Below are positions 32,393 to 44,766 of a DNA stretch of 64,000 bases, one piece after another. How positions within the stretch are numbered: the first letter of the stretch is position 1; each line of letters starts with the position of its first letter. A program made the position numbers and the translations under genes. Source of the DNA: Chrysomallon squamiferum. Lineage: Eukaryota > Mollusca > Gastropoda > Neomphalida > Peltospiridae. The notes beneath the pieces are model-generated. The model was given only the letters and a program-made list of their open reading frames with translations, had not been told where the DNA came from and searched no databases. The stretch spans positions 37,569,751 to 37,633,750 of the forward strand of contig CM022670.1 of NCBI GenBank assembly GCA_012295275.1, given 5' to 3'.

Positions 32393-34382
32393 TTTTTTTA
32401 TTATTACTATTAAAAAAAAGTATTATTTTTTATTTATTCTTGTTGTTTTGGGGTTTTTGGGGTGGAGGTGGAAATTTCAGACAGAAATGTAAAAGGTATT
32501 CTTGAAGATATGATTACAGATACATGACTGATTTGTTATTTTTATATTTCTATTTAAAGAATGATTTTTAAAAATTTATTTTTGGATCAATTTTTTCGGA
32601 TTTTCATTAATGTGCACACTGACATTTTTGTTTGGTTTTGTCAAGAATGATAATGCCATTTTTTTAAATTATTGTTATTTCCTGTATTTAGGCTTGTCCC
32701 TTTCAATTAGATGTATATACTGAGGAATGTGACGATGCAAAACTGTTGGTGTCAACTCTTGAACCAACTGATGCTCATGTAGAAGACGCAGTGTGTGAAA
32801 CGGTTCTAGCAAAGGTAATCGTTATGTTTCATAGATTTTTTAATCCTTTCTGTTTACTTGTAATCCTAAACAAAAGAAATCTAATAATTATTACTGTAAC
32901 TGTAAAACACACAGACACCGACCAGGTCCAGAATTTTAAGATGCATGATTTTAAAAATATTTTAAAAAATTGTTTTCTCACATGAAGTCTAATTTGTATA
33001 TTTTTTTACATGTATTTTGCCATATATATATATATATTCAACAAATACTGTAGTTATTATTGTTGCTTGTCTCTAGGGTGACAGTAAAAAGGTCAAGGGA
33101 AATTCAGATCTCACACTATACAGCTATATAGGAGATGCCAGAGCAAGCCTGGTTCTCAAGAACAATGTAAGTTTATCTGTGGACATGTGATATAAACTCA
33201 GAGTACAAACTAGACGTAAAGCAATATAGTGAGAAGAACACTCGAAATCTCAATCTTTTCTAAGTCACATCAGATGTATCAAAGATGTAAAGTTATAATT
33301 AAAAATATATAATTCGCATATTTTAAATTTTACAGATCGGGTATCATGTATTCTTCAGAACAGTTAGGTTTATTCTCCATGTCCCAAAATTACATCCCAT
33401 GTTTCAGATTTGTAACATTTAAAAATTGTTAAAAATTGCTCAAACTTGAGCACAAATTTTGGATTAATGTTAAAACAGAAACATCTTTCTTAGTATGTTG
33501 CAATTTTTTCACTAAGTCTCACATCCAGATAAGTGTACGAATGTATGATCACTGTCTCTGCTGAAACTGATTGAGCTTAAACAAATTTATATTTGACAAC
33601 ACAGAGTAGATTTTTATCAACAGTCCTGGTTCTGCTGTTTATATAGTTTGTAAAATAATCTGAAATGCTCTCAGAACATTGCCTCCAACAGGTAATATTT
33701 TAACCTCTGTGTTTCAGTCATCTTCACAACTCATCTGTAGAACTGGACTGCAGCAACAGTCGTAACTGTGTGAGTAACCAGAGCAAGCTTAAACATACAG
33801 TATCAGTTCCAGCCCATGCCACAGTTGTAAGTACCAAAAAATAGATCATGCCCTTTTTTATTTTTTTTTATTTTTTTTTAGTTGACCAACTGAAACAAAA
33901 ATACAAACTAGACAGTCCCTCTGATCTTCAGAATCTTAGGATGTCAAAAAAAAAAAAAAACAAAAAAACATCACTAGGGTGTCTGATATTGTAAGAAAAT
34001 TTTATTTAAGCATAAGGAAAACATACAAGAGTGTTGCATTGCATCAGCTCTGTTTTAATAATATAACAGTGGATATATATCTGTGGTTAAAATCTGACAC
34101 CGTTTTTTTGCCAATTTTGATAGCCATCTAATTGAATTACAACAGTAATTATTTCCATGGGTCTGAATACATTTTTAGAAGTTTGTTTATATTTTCTGTG
34201 ATATTTAAAGTTTAGAATTATTATTTCAGTGTATGATACATGTATGTATGCAAGTTATTCGGATTTCATACAGCTCCTTTTGATTTGATGAATGTTTTGT
34301 TTTGCAGGTTGGTCTTCATCTCATTCCAGCTGATGAGAGATCAGAGTGGTTAGTTCAGTGTACAGAGAGGATTGTTAAATAG
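12706..34382 (+). CDS. EFCAB7: EFCAB7-like EF-hand protein with an internal exon-repeat array
   Basis: Exons: 12706-12862, 13398-13463, 13979-14124, 14393-14479, 15752-15866, the repeat array 17108-25975, then 29516-29604, 30014-30149, 30354-30466, 30992-31149, 31799-31932, 32160-32308, 32692-32814, 33077-33166, 33718-33826 and 34308-34382. Junction phases agree except at 33718-33826. EF-hand loops: DVNGDGYLSVNE, DENKDGKLDYHE and DLDGNGRLSREE. The C-terminal half has KGCFYLEEGSIMSHQYTLEL and GKYKLIPFSTGCRLR, a calpain-domain-III-like beta region as in EFCAB7, and ends PADERSEWLVQC. Vertebrate EFCAB7 works with IQCE to hold EVC-EVC2 in the cilium for Hedgehog signalling; the same role here is inferred. 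Predicted length is about 867 aa; vertebrate forms are near 630, and the array accounts for about 285 aa of the excess. The orthology call rests on my reading of family motifs. Confidence 0.85.
13979..14479 (+). other. EFCAB7: N-terminal EF-hand pair exons of EFCAB7
   Basis: Exon 13979-14124 encodes FNDFVDICHHEP and the loop DVNGDGYLSVNE. Exon 14393-14479 encodes DENKDGKLDYHE. Both loops keep all six calcium-coordinating positions (D1, N3, D5, position 7, S/D9 and E12), so calcium binding is expected. Confidence 0.85.
17474..17806. mobile_element. Foldback (inverted-repeat) element in an EFCAB7 intron
   Basis: The left arm (17474-17507, GGAGAGATGGCCCACCGAAT) and right arm (17772-17806, ATTCGGTGGGCCATATCTCC) are near-perfect reverse complements. 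The interior has several GACCTTGA/GACCTTT motifs and no reading frame. This is a non-autonomous inverted-repeat element between the first and second array exons. Confidence 0.65.
17877..18122. repeat. Minisatellite, about 5 x 57-60 bases
   Basis: Five imperfect units share TTTGTTAAATGAAGACTAAA and ACACACTAAT...TTAAAGGATATTGT. The unit length is close to that of the neighbouring 57-nt exons, but the sequence is unrelated to them and non-coding. Confidence 0.85.
23331..23387 (+). pseudogene. Array exon copy without its splice donor
   Basis: The coding part is intact (EGEDVTSSRSSVQSKKVK) and preceded by the usual TAATTATTAG acceptor. The expected GTAAGGTGTTCTTCT is missing: GTGAAAAGG runs straight into AACACTGGC. 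About 14 bases including the donor were deleted. Skipping keeps the frame because all array exons are phase 1-1. The next GT, at about 23402 (TTTTGTGTGG), would also restore phase 1 if used. Confidence 0.8.
23956..23987 (+). pseudogene. Truncated array-exon relic
   Basis: Only the 3' half of the repeat remains: TCTGTTCAGTCCAAGAAACT and a GTAAGGTG donor. The 5' half and its acceptor are gone. Using the TTCCAG just upstream gives a 32-nt exon that breaks frame, so it is probably not spliced in. Confidence 0.7.
24470..24550 (+). pseudogene. Decayed array-exon remnant (acceptor only)
   Basis: The typical GTAATTATTAGATG acceptor context occurs at 24469-24482. It is followed by unrelated sequence, then CACAGGTTTGTGGTGTGGCT, which resembles the conserved downstream flank of the other copies. 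The coding core and donor are lost. Confidence 0.45.
25976..29515. other. Large EFCAB7 intron
   Basis: About 3.5 kb of AT-rich intron between the last array exon and exon 29516-29604. It holds TG, TACA and GA tracts (GA at 29338-29387). No exon or recognisable mobile element was found. Confidence 0.6.
31799..31932 (+). other. EFCAB7: Third EF-hand exon of EFCAB7
   Basis: Encodes RALEEIFEMVDLDGNGRLSR followed by EEF, with a complete loop DLDGNGRLSREE preceded by a helix. It enters in phase 2 and leaves in phase 1, matching its neighbours. Confidence 0.85.
33718..33826 (+). other. EFCAB7: Penultimate EFCAB7 exon with a one-base frame discrepancy
   Basis: The upstream exon ends in phase 0 and the last exon starts in phase 0, yet this exon is 109 nt. 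In the entry frame it reads SSSQLICRTG and stops at TAA. One base over, it reads HNSSVELDCSNSRNCVSNQS without interruption to the donor, and the last exon continues sensibly. A single extra base near its start explains both facts. Confidence 0.75.
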
Positions 34383-34826
34383 TAACATTTCAGTCAGACA
34401 GACTATCTTATGTTAAATTTTAGCTTCCTTGTATTGTCTTCAATTTATGAACACTTTTGTTGAATACAAGTCCAGGTGACACTTCTTTTGGCATAGTAAT
34501 TGTAGAACTTAATAGTTAACATCTATTTCAGAGTTGTTAATAAGTTATGTAGAAAAAAATATATATATATATTTATATTTTACATTTGTAATTTATTTAA
34601 ATCTGTATGATCTACTTCTCGTACAGTAATATGAACTCTGAAAAATTCACTGGAAATTTAGTTGTTCGTTTGTCAGTTTTGATTTGTAAACTGCTAAAGA
34701 ATTTGTTTGGCTAGGATAATTGTTAGAATGGTTATGTACTTCATAAACATTGTGGAATTGTTAAGATGTAAAAAATTTGTGATTTATTTTCAACTTTTTA
34801 AAAAAAGTACCCTATTATAAATGTTT

Positions 34827-34887
<61 letters not shown>

Positions 34888-36362
34888 CATGAAAATTATA
34901 ATTTTAACTACATTTTTACATCATGCATCAGTATTTTGTACATTTTTCGTAACATTTTCCCCAACATATCTAAAACCATTCTTCTAACATAAAATGTTTA
35001 AACATAATGATTCCTGTGGGAAGTGACCCACATTTGTGATGTTTTATTTAATATTTGAATTTCTGTCCATTTTGTTTTATGAATGTTCTTAATATTTATT
35101 CCATACTTTTAAAATGGCAATACTATGTTTATTGTGATTATTTGTTGGCACCATCCGTCCTATTTTCAATCATATAATTGTCATGTTGTATATTCTTACA
35201 CATTAATAACATGACTGGGGGAGGGGGCAATACCATGAATCAGGCTATATAAATCTGGGTATACTCCCACTGTTTGGATAGTTTAATACATTTATTTTAT
35301 TATTTTTTACAAATTTTTCACTAAAAAGTATGGTATTGTATTAACTGTTCATATGATAATAAAAAAATATATCAAAGAAGCCATTTTCTTTAATAGTTTG
35401 TCACAATATGTTGAGAATAAATATTCTGTTGTGTAATACCAAAAATGTTTTATTTATTGATCTCCATCATTCCAGTTAAACATATATGAAATAAAATTAG
35501 AATAAAAAAACATTTTTGTAGTCTTTTTTTCAGTGTTTTTGTGACTCTTTATTTATTTATTTTTGTTGTGTTTGTTTTCAGTTATAAAGTGAATTTTCTA
35601 AGAATGAGGAATCTTTTATTTACAGTTGCTCTAAGCCTATTTATAATCAGTTTACATGGCATCCCAGATAATTGAGTGAAGAAACATACTACACTGTTTT
35701 GATTAGAAACAAAATTACTTTTAGATGGATTTCCTAAAGACAGGTATTATCATATATCTCAGCCTTTGATAAACCAATTGGCTGGAGTGAGAAATAGTCC
35801 AAAGCACACTTTTATTTTAATGGAATTTTCAAGTAAAATGTAAAACAAAGTTTGCAATGTTAACTTGAAATGGTTTAATTAGGGATAAAATACATATAAA
35901 AACCAAGTATCCTTCAGTTTCAGTACAAACTGTTTTTAAAGATGTATAACCAGTTTTTATTTTTAAAGTTAGAAAATAAAATAATCTATTAAAAATATAA
36001 AACAACTTATGGGCTGGAGAAGTAAAACAAAAAAATAACAATGGTACACTTACAATCCAAAACGATATTTATTTATTCTTAAATATACATGCATTCTGGA
36101 AAATATTAAATTCTTTTCAGTTTAATGAAAAGATATCATACAGGTTTTGTTAATTTAATTTATACCCATCAGTACAACATAATAATAAGATGAAAATTTT
36201 TGATCATCACAAAGAATTCATAAATAAATCTGATAATTTCATTCATTGTTTTTATCACAACTGTAATCTGCAGAAAACAAAGCAGTTTTTAATCCTCTAA
36301 ACTTAAATTTCAGACATGGAAGTAAAAATATAGAATTCTATGAGATTCATTCTATGATTTTA
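34383..36362. other. 3' UTRs and gap between convergent EFCAB7 and ORC1
   Basis: Polyadenylation signals AATAAA occur at 35358-35363 and 35416-35421 for the + strand. A TTTATT at 36068-36073 gives AATAAA on the - strand for ORC1. A (TG)n tract lies at 34830-34882. A copy of a dispersed repeat occupies about 35761-35982. No gene was seen. Confidence 0.6.
35761..35982 (+). repeat. Dispersed repeat, copy 1
   Basis: Shares AGCCTTT-ATAAACCA-GGCTGGA and AAAGATGTATAACCA-GTTTTTATTT, in order and orientation, with 39757-40034 inside an ORC1 intron. It has no reading frame and its class is unknown. Confidence 0.6.
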
Positions 36363-39300
36363 TTAAAATCCTCCAGTGTCATCTTTCAAGGCATACAACA
36401 CGTCATCCTGACTCACGTTGAGTCGAACTCGGAGATTGAGATCTTTTCTGCCATGTTCGACAAGAAGCAGACGAGAACTTCCCAGTCGAGCACACATGGC
36501 AGACAACTCAGAGGCAGAAGGAGGTTCCTGTCCTGTAATATTTCAAAAATGATTTTAATTCAAAATTTATTTTAAATTATCATAGTTAAAACAAACTGTT
36601 AATACACGGGTATAGACCCGAATATGTAAAGAAAAAAATTTAAAATTTTTAAAAAGATTATTTAAAAATTATTATTTCTCTTTTCATGATGGTATTAAAT
36701 CTGTTCTGCTCAGTTCTTTAAAAAAAAACATTAAAAAAATACAGTGTTTCTAACTAATAATTTATAATAGTATACATTAACTCGCGTCTGATTGTTCTGT
36801 GACACACATAAAACAGTACATGAAGAAAATCACTTGACACTCACCACAGAAGCGACACAATGCTAGATGCTGACAACACAGTTTTGAAAACTCTGCTTCT
36901 TCAACTCCAGTTCTCTGGAACTCAGCAACAGTTGCTTGAAGAAACAACTTCTCTTGTTTTGACAGATTTCTGTTTGACATTTAAATTTTTAATAAAAACA
37001 CAGGTGTAAATAATTTAAATTTTATATGTAAATTTATATGTAAAAATTTTGTATGTCAACTTTGAAATGTACATATAGATTTATATCAAAAACTTGTTGA
37101 AAAAGTGGTAAATAACAGAGAATACATTGTTGATTTAATTTTGTTTTTCTTCTATGAAAAATTTAATGTTTGTCTGAAATGTATAAATGACAGTTACAGA
37201 ATATAATAACAATCATTTTATGTTAATGTTTCACTGATTTTTTTTTAATATGAAATATCTTGTAAATATCTTGAAAGCCAGTCAGTCAGTAAATGTGTTT
37301 TCAAACACTATTCTTGGCTCTGCAAGAAAATGTGTAAGACCCTAATCAGTACTTTTATAAAAAACACTCACCGAATTGCCACTATTTTAGGAGATGTGAA
37401 CATTTCCTGCAAAGCAGTGGACACGTGCTTCATCCCAACCAGAACGGCTTTCTTTGAAACCTCAGCCTCGGACTCGGCAATTTCTACAGCTCTGCGACAG
37501 ATGTCCAGAGCACGCCTAGCGTCACCCGAGACTGCTGCAACTTTTCTGGCTGCCAGCTGAATGGCATCGACGTCGAAAACCTTCAGACCAAGCATTCGAG
37601 AGGCCACAATCTCCTCCAGCTGTCGAAATGTGTATGGCTGAAATGTCATCCTGGTTAAACCCTGCAAATTACACAGTTGTAGACTCAAGGTAAAGGTGGA
37701 CTTGTAATAAATACTTATTAAGTTATATAGTTATACCAGTGAGCTTTACAAATGAGTTTTTTTCCAAGTTTTTTTCAATTTTTCTGATAATATCCATTTC
37801 TCATTATATATTTGTAATAAATACATTTAAAGAAAATACTTGCATATAATTATACCAGAAATATAGTTGTTTTTTTCCCCTGGTAATATGTATTCCATCA
37901 ATATTTATTTACTGACATTTTAAAACATTTTATGTCAGGAATGGGTTTTTTTTGTATAAGGACCTGAGAAGAAAATTCATACTGATTATTATCAAGGAAT
38001 TTGTTTTATGTACTTTGCAATTTGCATTAAAAAACAACATACAGTGACTGTTAGTATTAGATTAACAAGTGTAAACAAAAATACCCAAAGAATGATAGTA
38101 TGGAGAATGACCATACAACCAATAATTTTTTTATATAAATACTGAAATTGCAAAATTTTTAAACCTTTCCCTTTAAAACATATTCATCAACTGATTTAAA
38201 TATCTCCCTCTCTCTCTCTCACACAAACAAGCTACTGATCACCCACATGGGTTATTTTCCATTACTACTATTTTAACAAAGGCTCTGCTGTGTGCCTTGG
38301 GAAGGTGCCCATAAAGGATCTACTGTATAATAGTAGCCTATCACATAGCTTCATCTGTGACTATTTCTACTGTTCTTAGCTGTGTGTGACTACATATGAG
38401 AAACATATTCTGAGTTCATACCAGTCTGCTGGACACTCGTTTCATCATCAGTCTCTCTGGCAGGTCCATTGTGTTTGCGACGGCTAAAACAACCAGTCTG
38501 GCCTGCTGCTGGCTTGGCCAGTCGAAGATGTTGTACATCACATCTTGTTTCCTTGTCCACAGAAGATCCAACTAAAAAACATATATGTCAAAACATTTTT
38601 TTAATAATTATTGTGGATTGCAAATTTGTGTATTTTTTTTAAAAATTGGGTTCATGTCAATGTAGTATATGAATATTTTTGTTTTATTTACCAGGATTGC
38701 AGGATTTTTTAAAATTTATTTTTATTTACATATTAACTGGCAATGTTTCTATATTAATTCAGAAAATCTGGATTATGAAATTGAAATTGCCCAAAAAAAA
38801 AAGAAAAAAAAAAAAAAAAAAAATAAAGAATTTTCATAATTAATTGGATATTACAAGCTTGCTGAAAATTTCATAAAACTCATAGCCTTGCTTTATTTTT
38901 CTATGTGTATCAAAATATTTTTTATTGTTGTTATTTGTTTTCTTTCTTACTATTTAATGGAGACGGCAAACTTATGAATCACAAAATATTATCTATTTAA
39001 AATTTGATGAAGGTTTTATCCGTGAATAGTTGACAAAATAAACTTTAGTGAAGTCAGTTTATCAAGTGTTAAAAAAAAAAAAATGTACACAGTGCACTAA
39101 TTCCAAGTGTAAATACAGACTCAAATGTCTAACAAAAGCTGATTACCTCCTTCTTAACATTATAGTACTACACTGAAACTAACAACTTTAAAATACTCCA
39201 AAAATCTCAGCAACATTTGAAATTCTGACGACTTTTGAAAGAAACTGAGACTATATTCTCAGACCTTAGACAAAAACTGTAAATCAATATTAATAAATAG

Positions 39301-40612
39301 TTTTATAGATTATGGTTTTTTTTTTTTTTTTAAATCAATCCGTATCATAATTAATTCAGTAAAATATGTAATATTATGAGCTGCAAATAATTTATATCTG
39401 TGAAATTTTTCTTATTAAAATGTCCTTTTCTCATCTTAGTGTAAAAGGAAGACATTACAGAAAAATGTAACAAATATTTACCTCATCTACTAACATGACA
39501 ACCGTTTCTCTTCGGCTTCCAGTATTACTGAATCTTTTTCCAAGTAGTTCTGCTGCATGGTCTGGTGTGGCTTTTTGTCCTGTTAAAGCCTGTGTCAATG
39601 AAAACAGTTGAAGATTTTGATATATTTTTGTTTCATAAGAAACGGAAAAGAAACGGAACAGCATTAAATCAGTAATATTCAACTTAATGACACTTATTAA
39701 GTACCATCGTTTAATATTATAATAATTTTTAATTAGATTAATACAATTATGACATAAGCCTTTAATAAACCAGTAGGCTGGATTGGGAAATAGTTTAGTG
39801 GGAACTGTTCAGTTGATCTCTAATCTTTCACACCTTTGTCTATAAAAGCACTCTTTTATTTTAAAGCCATCTTCAAGTGAAAATGTAAATGATCAAGTCT
39901 GCAATGCTTCCATTAACAACTTGTAACGATTTGAACAGAGATAAAGTAAATATAACAACTAACTGAACAAACTGTATTTTCAAAGATGTATAACCAAGTT
40001 TTTATTTTTTTTAGTTTTATTTTAAAGTTCAAAAATAACCATAACAGTGTTTTTACTAAAATGTGGATTCATAGTATTTACCAGTTACAAAATTAGTAAC
40101 AACTAAATTTTGTTTTAACCCAAAATTAAGTTTTACTATTAAGTTTTGCAAAATTATTATATGTGTGTGTGTGTGTGTGTGACACTTTTTAAAGCATGTA
40201 TCAACAAACACTCTCAATATTGTTCAGAAAATTTGTCATCAATAAAATCTAGTAAGAAAACATTTAAAAACACAAGACGGTACATTTCAGTTTAACAGTT
40301 AGTATTAAGTTAGACACCTGTAGAATCTGTGTATATGCTTGTCTTGGTTCTGTCAGCTTCATCCCATTAATTTCAATGAACTTGAACTTGGCAATGTCTC
40401 CTTGTTCAACACCATTCAACAATGCTCTTGTCACCTCCTTAACTGTGGCAGTCTTGCCAGTTCCAGGAACACCAGATATGTACATACACCTGAAATTAAT
40501 AACACAATAACACACATGTATATGTATACACACACACATATACAAATATATCTGTATCTCCATATCTATATATAATTAAATATTTCTATCTACAAACACA
40601 GATAGACAGATG

Positions 40613-40704
<92 letters not shown>

Positions 40705-43700
40705 ACATGTAAGAACATCTGTACATATTAAGTATTAGATCTTGAATTACTTAATTTTTATAAAACTAGATGAAAAACCTATCACAGGATATAAATTATA
40801 TAAAGTAATACAATAACAGCACCACAGATTAATTTTATTGAAAATTTTATGCAGTGATATAAAAATATTTAAAATAAAATGTTAAACAGTTGTAAAATAA
40901 ATTTTATGTATTATTTAATCTTAATAAAATTAAAATTAAAAGAAATTTTAAAAGTGAAAGTTTTATAATTACCAATTTGTAACTGTCAGTTAAACTGCAT
41001 TCATCTATTCAGTGTTTCTTATGAGCAAATTTTTCAAATTTTATGTGGATTTTTTGTTTAAATTTTGCTTCATTTTTATAAGCAACGGCTAAGTTTTAAT
41101 TTTCTGTTCTGTATTTACTGATAATTTTAAAAACTACATCATATCAAATTAGTTTTATAACATCATTTTTGTAAAGGGTAATATTAAATACTAACCCGCC
41201 AGTATTGTCATGAATTTTGCTCTCTACAAAAGAATAAATATCCTCAAATTCTGTATCTCGACAAGGGAGAGTATCTGGTACTGCTGATACATGTAAACTG
41301 AAAACAGACAGTGTATTAAAATATTATACTAACAACTAATCACAACATGTTTCAGATTATCGTAACAGTACACCTATACACAGTGTAAAAAACTAAGAGA
41401 CAAAACAAAAACAGTAACAATAATAATAGAGTGAAAGTAAGCTGAAATATAACTTTATGGTTTAAATTATTTTAGCTGAATACAAGTTTCATTCATTTTA
41501 TAAATGCAATTTAGTGTTGCATGTTGATCTTTGGGTGGTTTTTTTGTACAGTTAATAAACTATTACATAATGTAATATTTTATTTAAAATTTCTTGTTTA
41601 ATTCTTATTTATGTGTATAGGGTTTTTTTAGCTTTTTTTCTTCTTCTTTTTTTTCAAATATTTTGTAATCAGAACATGGAAAACACAATTCCAAAGATAC
41701 AAGTGATGAACTCTACTTTGGTAAAAAAAACCTTTGCCACAAGAAAGTTTTCAAACCAACAACAGATCTGAATAGCCATAAACGACAAACAAAATGTTAG
41801 TGATATTAAAACTAGTATATTATAAAATAAAAATACCGTGATCTTGCTTCTTCAAGTGCACTGGTTGGAGACAAAAATGTCTTCTCTCTTTTCGGAATGG
41901 AAGGAGTGGCACGGCCTATCACAGAACGTCTAGACTAAAACACAGACCAAATTTATAGTAAAATGTCACTGATACTGTGTTTTACATATGATAAACAGTC
42001 TGTTAGAATAATATGTAAATTAAGTGAAATATAGTTCCAAATTAATTGGCTTTTTAAATGCAGACAGAGATCACAAAGACTGTTAGATACTGTTTAAATA
42101 CATGCTGGTATAAAAACACTAAATATTTTGAGGCACATAAAAGATATTTTTAATAAAATTTTAATCATTTAAAATACTGCAATAATAGTGTTCAGATAAT
42201 TATTTTTGGGCCAAATTTATTTCTTCAGAGCTCTGCTTCAACATGTTTGGGATAAACTGATCTAACAATCCATAGTAACATACAGACCATGTGTTGAATG
42301 AATTAATGCAGTTATAAAACTATATAATGAAAGAAAACGGCATTTTAAAAGATACAAAACTGATTTTGAAAGGAAAGGACATACTTTAGAAGATCTGGAT
42401 GAAGGTGTATGTGATTGTTTTGCAGTTGACTTTCTCCTGATTTAGACTTTTTATTTGATTTCATCTCTGTTGTGTCAAACACTTCAGGTTCCTCAGAGAG
42501 TTCAGATATACTGTAATCTGAGTCCAAGTCTTCATCAACAAAACTTTCATCTTTCATACTTCTGTAATGAGTAATCAGAATAGTAACAACAGACATTTGT
42601 AAACATGAACAAAATCACAGCATAAAAAAAAAAAAAAATGGAACTGTGTGGCAGTTTTACCCAAGTTTTGTTATTTTATTCTCCATTATCAGAGAATGCC
42701 TTAAATAAAACAAAAAGATAAAATTATTTATGATATATTTGTTTTAATTTCTATTATAAAAAAATTCATTTTAAAATTGAAAGTTATAAAAACATTAGCA
42801 TATAAAATTAAAACAGTTTCTGCAAATGCATTCCTGTTTATTGAAACTGTAATTACAAACATGTTTCAAATCTCATTTTAAAAAAAAAAAAAAAAAATTA
42901 ACTTAAAATTTATTAAAAAAAAAAAAAAAAAACACATAAAGAAAATTTCAAAAATGCTTACCCTATTTTTAGCACTGATTTACGTTGCGACCTGCGTGAA
43001 CCTGTTTCTGCTGTTGCCTGTTTTGCCACCTGGGATTCAAAGTCTTCATTAAGTCTTCTTCTAGCGGAGCAAGGCCGAGAACTGCTGTCAGGCGTGTTAT
43101 TTCTGAAAGACTCATAGTGCGTGTCTGAAACTCTTCGCAATGTCACAGACTGCACCCGAGAGCCTTGTTTTTTACTTCGAACGCTAGCTGCTCGTGTTAA
43201 TTTCTTGACACTGTCGACCGCTTCAGGTTTTTTCTTGTTTCGGGGCTCTGTTTTGGACCTCTTTGTTAAAACTGAATCACCATCTTTGTCAATGGGTAAG
43301 CGTTTGATCACTGGAGTATGAGCTTCGGGCAACTGTTTTGAAACAGAATTCTTTTTGGCACTGAGTCGTGTTGAAGGTCTTGTCAATTTTTCTGGGCTTT
43401 TGTCAGTGGGAACGGTTTCTGATTTCACAGTCCGAATTGTCATTTTCATTGCATTTGCGCTTGCAGTCACTTTTTTACGAGTGCTATGATTCACCATTTC
43501 TTTGGAGGATATTTTTGGTTTTTTGACACTGCTGGTTTGGGTTTTCTTGATGACTAATTTAGTAAATCCGTCTGTTGATGAATCTTCAGAGTAAACTGAA
43601 AAGTTACTTTCATGGTCAACATCTTTCGGTTCTGAATGTTCACTTTTGCTCTTTGCGTCTGATACTTCAGAGTGAAGAGAATTACTATTGCTGTCAGAAT

Positions 43701-44766
43701 CACTTTCTTCATCTTGACTGTCACTGAGAAAACTGGTGACATCTTGAATGTTGTACCATGGGTAAACAGAATTTCCTTGCTTTGGACTTTTGAGATCTGA
43801 AAATGAAATAAAAAGATGATGAACTATTCAATGAAAATAATTTTTATACTAATTACAATATTCATATTTATACAATTTTCAAGGGTGTTTTTAATTTTGA
43901 ATGCATGATTTCAGAATCTTTATATTTATCTTCCACATTAAAGTAAAAATCGTAAAGACAATTTTTAAATTTTACTTTAAAGAAAATATAATTTTACTGT
44001 TCTCTTTTTAATTTTTTAACATTATTTTTCTTGATACTAAATTTATTTCATTTTCTTCTTATAAATGTACACTAATCATTTTAAATTGATATCATGGAGA
44101 AAGCCAATATTACTTTAACCTAACATTTAAATTTATCAAAGTATGGATTGCAGTTAATTTCTAAATATCAGGCAAACAAATAATTTAACTGAAGCATCAA
44201 CAACAGAAATAATTATCAACTATTGATGGCAGCAATGACAAGTTATAACATTAAAAAAAATCAGTAATTAATAATATGAAAGATTCTTAGCTCTACCCTA
44301 TGGAACCACAGTACATATGCAACGTAAATAAAACCAAAAAGCAAACAAACCTATTCTGGGTGATTTTTCCGTTTTCTTTCGAATATTTCCTTGAAGTGGA
44401 ATGACCGGTGACATTGTTGGTGGTGTGCTGACAGCTTTAACCTTGCCTCCTGAACTAACACCTATTCTCAGTTTTAAGTTCAAAGGTTTAACTTTGGGAC
44501 TCAAACTGCACTTTTTCACACTCAAAAGAATCTTCAGAAGATCTGTGTTTCCCTGTATTTTGGTCATTACCATCAAGGTCCGCATCACGCAGTCTTTTTG
44601 AAAGAGATGACCTGTTTAATTTGACTCCATTTGAATACAGAATCCCTGGTTTTGTGCATTGTTGTACACTTTTCCTGGGTGACGATCTTATGACAGGTAT
44701 GACCCTTAATTTAACATGTCTTCCTTCGTCTTCCTCTGAAATTCCATTCTCTTGCATTTTTGCTAT
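36363..44766 (-). CDS. ORC1: Origin recognition complex subunit 1 (11 exons recognised)
   Basis: Exons in transcript order: 44351-44766, 42962-43796, 42385-42561, 41837-41934, 41196-41297, 40318-40489, 39482-39589, 38422-38571, 37372-37661, 36845-36969 and 36363-36532. They total 2643 nt, about 880 aa. A Ser/Lys/Arg-rich disordered region precedes [13 protein letters not shown], Walker [11 protein letters not shown], Walker B VVMLVDELD (split by an intron), sensor 1 [15 protein letters not shown], sensor 2 [14 protein letters not shown], and the winged helix [10 protein letters not shown]...GSSRLLLVE...[14 protein letters not shown]1 binds replication origins with ORC2-6 and loads MCM with CDC6 in the nucleus. 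Two linker exons carry one-base frame discrepancies; all ATPase and C-terminal junctions agree in phase. The N-terminal BAH domain was not found, so the 5' end is incomplete; the first in-frame ATG seen is at 44757. Confidence 0.93.
39757..40034 (+). repeat. Dispersed repeat, copy 2
   Basis: Second copy of the repeat at 35761-35982, same orientation, about 55 bases longer, within an ORC1 intron. Confidence 0.6.
40629..40703. repeat. (GA)n microsatellite in an ORC1 intron
   Basis: A TA run followed by about 35 GA units, roughly 140 bases upstream (in transcript terms) of the Walker A exon. Confidence 0.95.
42385..42561 (-). other. ORC1: ORC1 linker exon with frame discrepancy
   Basis: The upstream exon hands over two bases, and the exon reads [20 protein letters not shown] onward. 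The next exon must start in phase 0, but this 177-nt exon exits in phase 2. Its 3' part makes sense only one frame over ([12 protein letters not shown]). One missing base, for example in the CAAAAC run, would reconcile the two halves. Confidence 0.75.
42962..43796 (-). other. ORC1: Large disordered-region exon of ORC1
   Basis: An 835-nt exon, open throughout in one frame (entry phase 1, exit phase 2). It encodes an acidic Ser/Asp start ([14 protein letters not shown]) and then a long basic Ser/Thr/Lys/Arg stretch with SP/TP pairs (KSPEKLT, HTPVIKR). ORC1 linkers of this kind bind DNA and are CDK targets in other animals; here that is inferred. Confidence 0.85.
44351..44766 (-). other. ORC1: First recognised ORC1 coding exon, with frame discrepancy
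   Basis: Enters in phase 0 as [20 protein letters not shown] and stays open to a TAA after FESQS. One base over, a frame reads [18 protein letters not shown] through to a donor whose phase matches the next exon. The two frames overlap at a GAAAAAG run; one A fewer joins ...FECEK to CSLSPKV. A homopolymer length error is the simplest cause. Confidence 0.7.
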
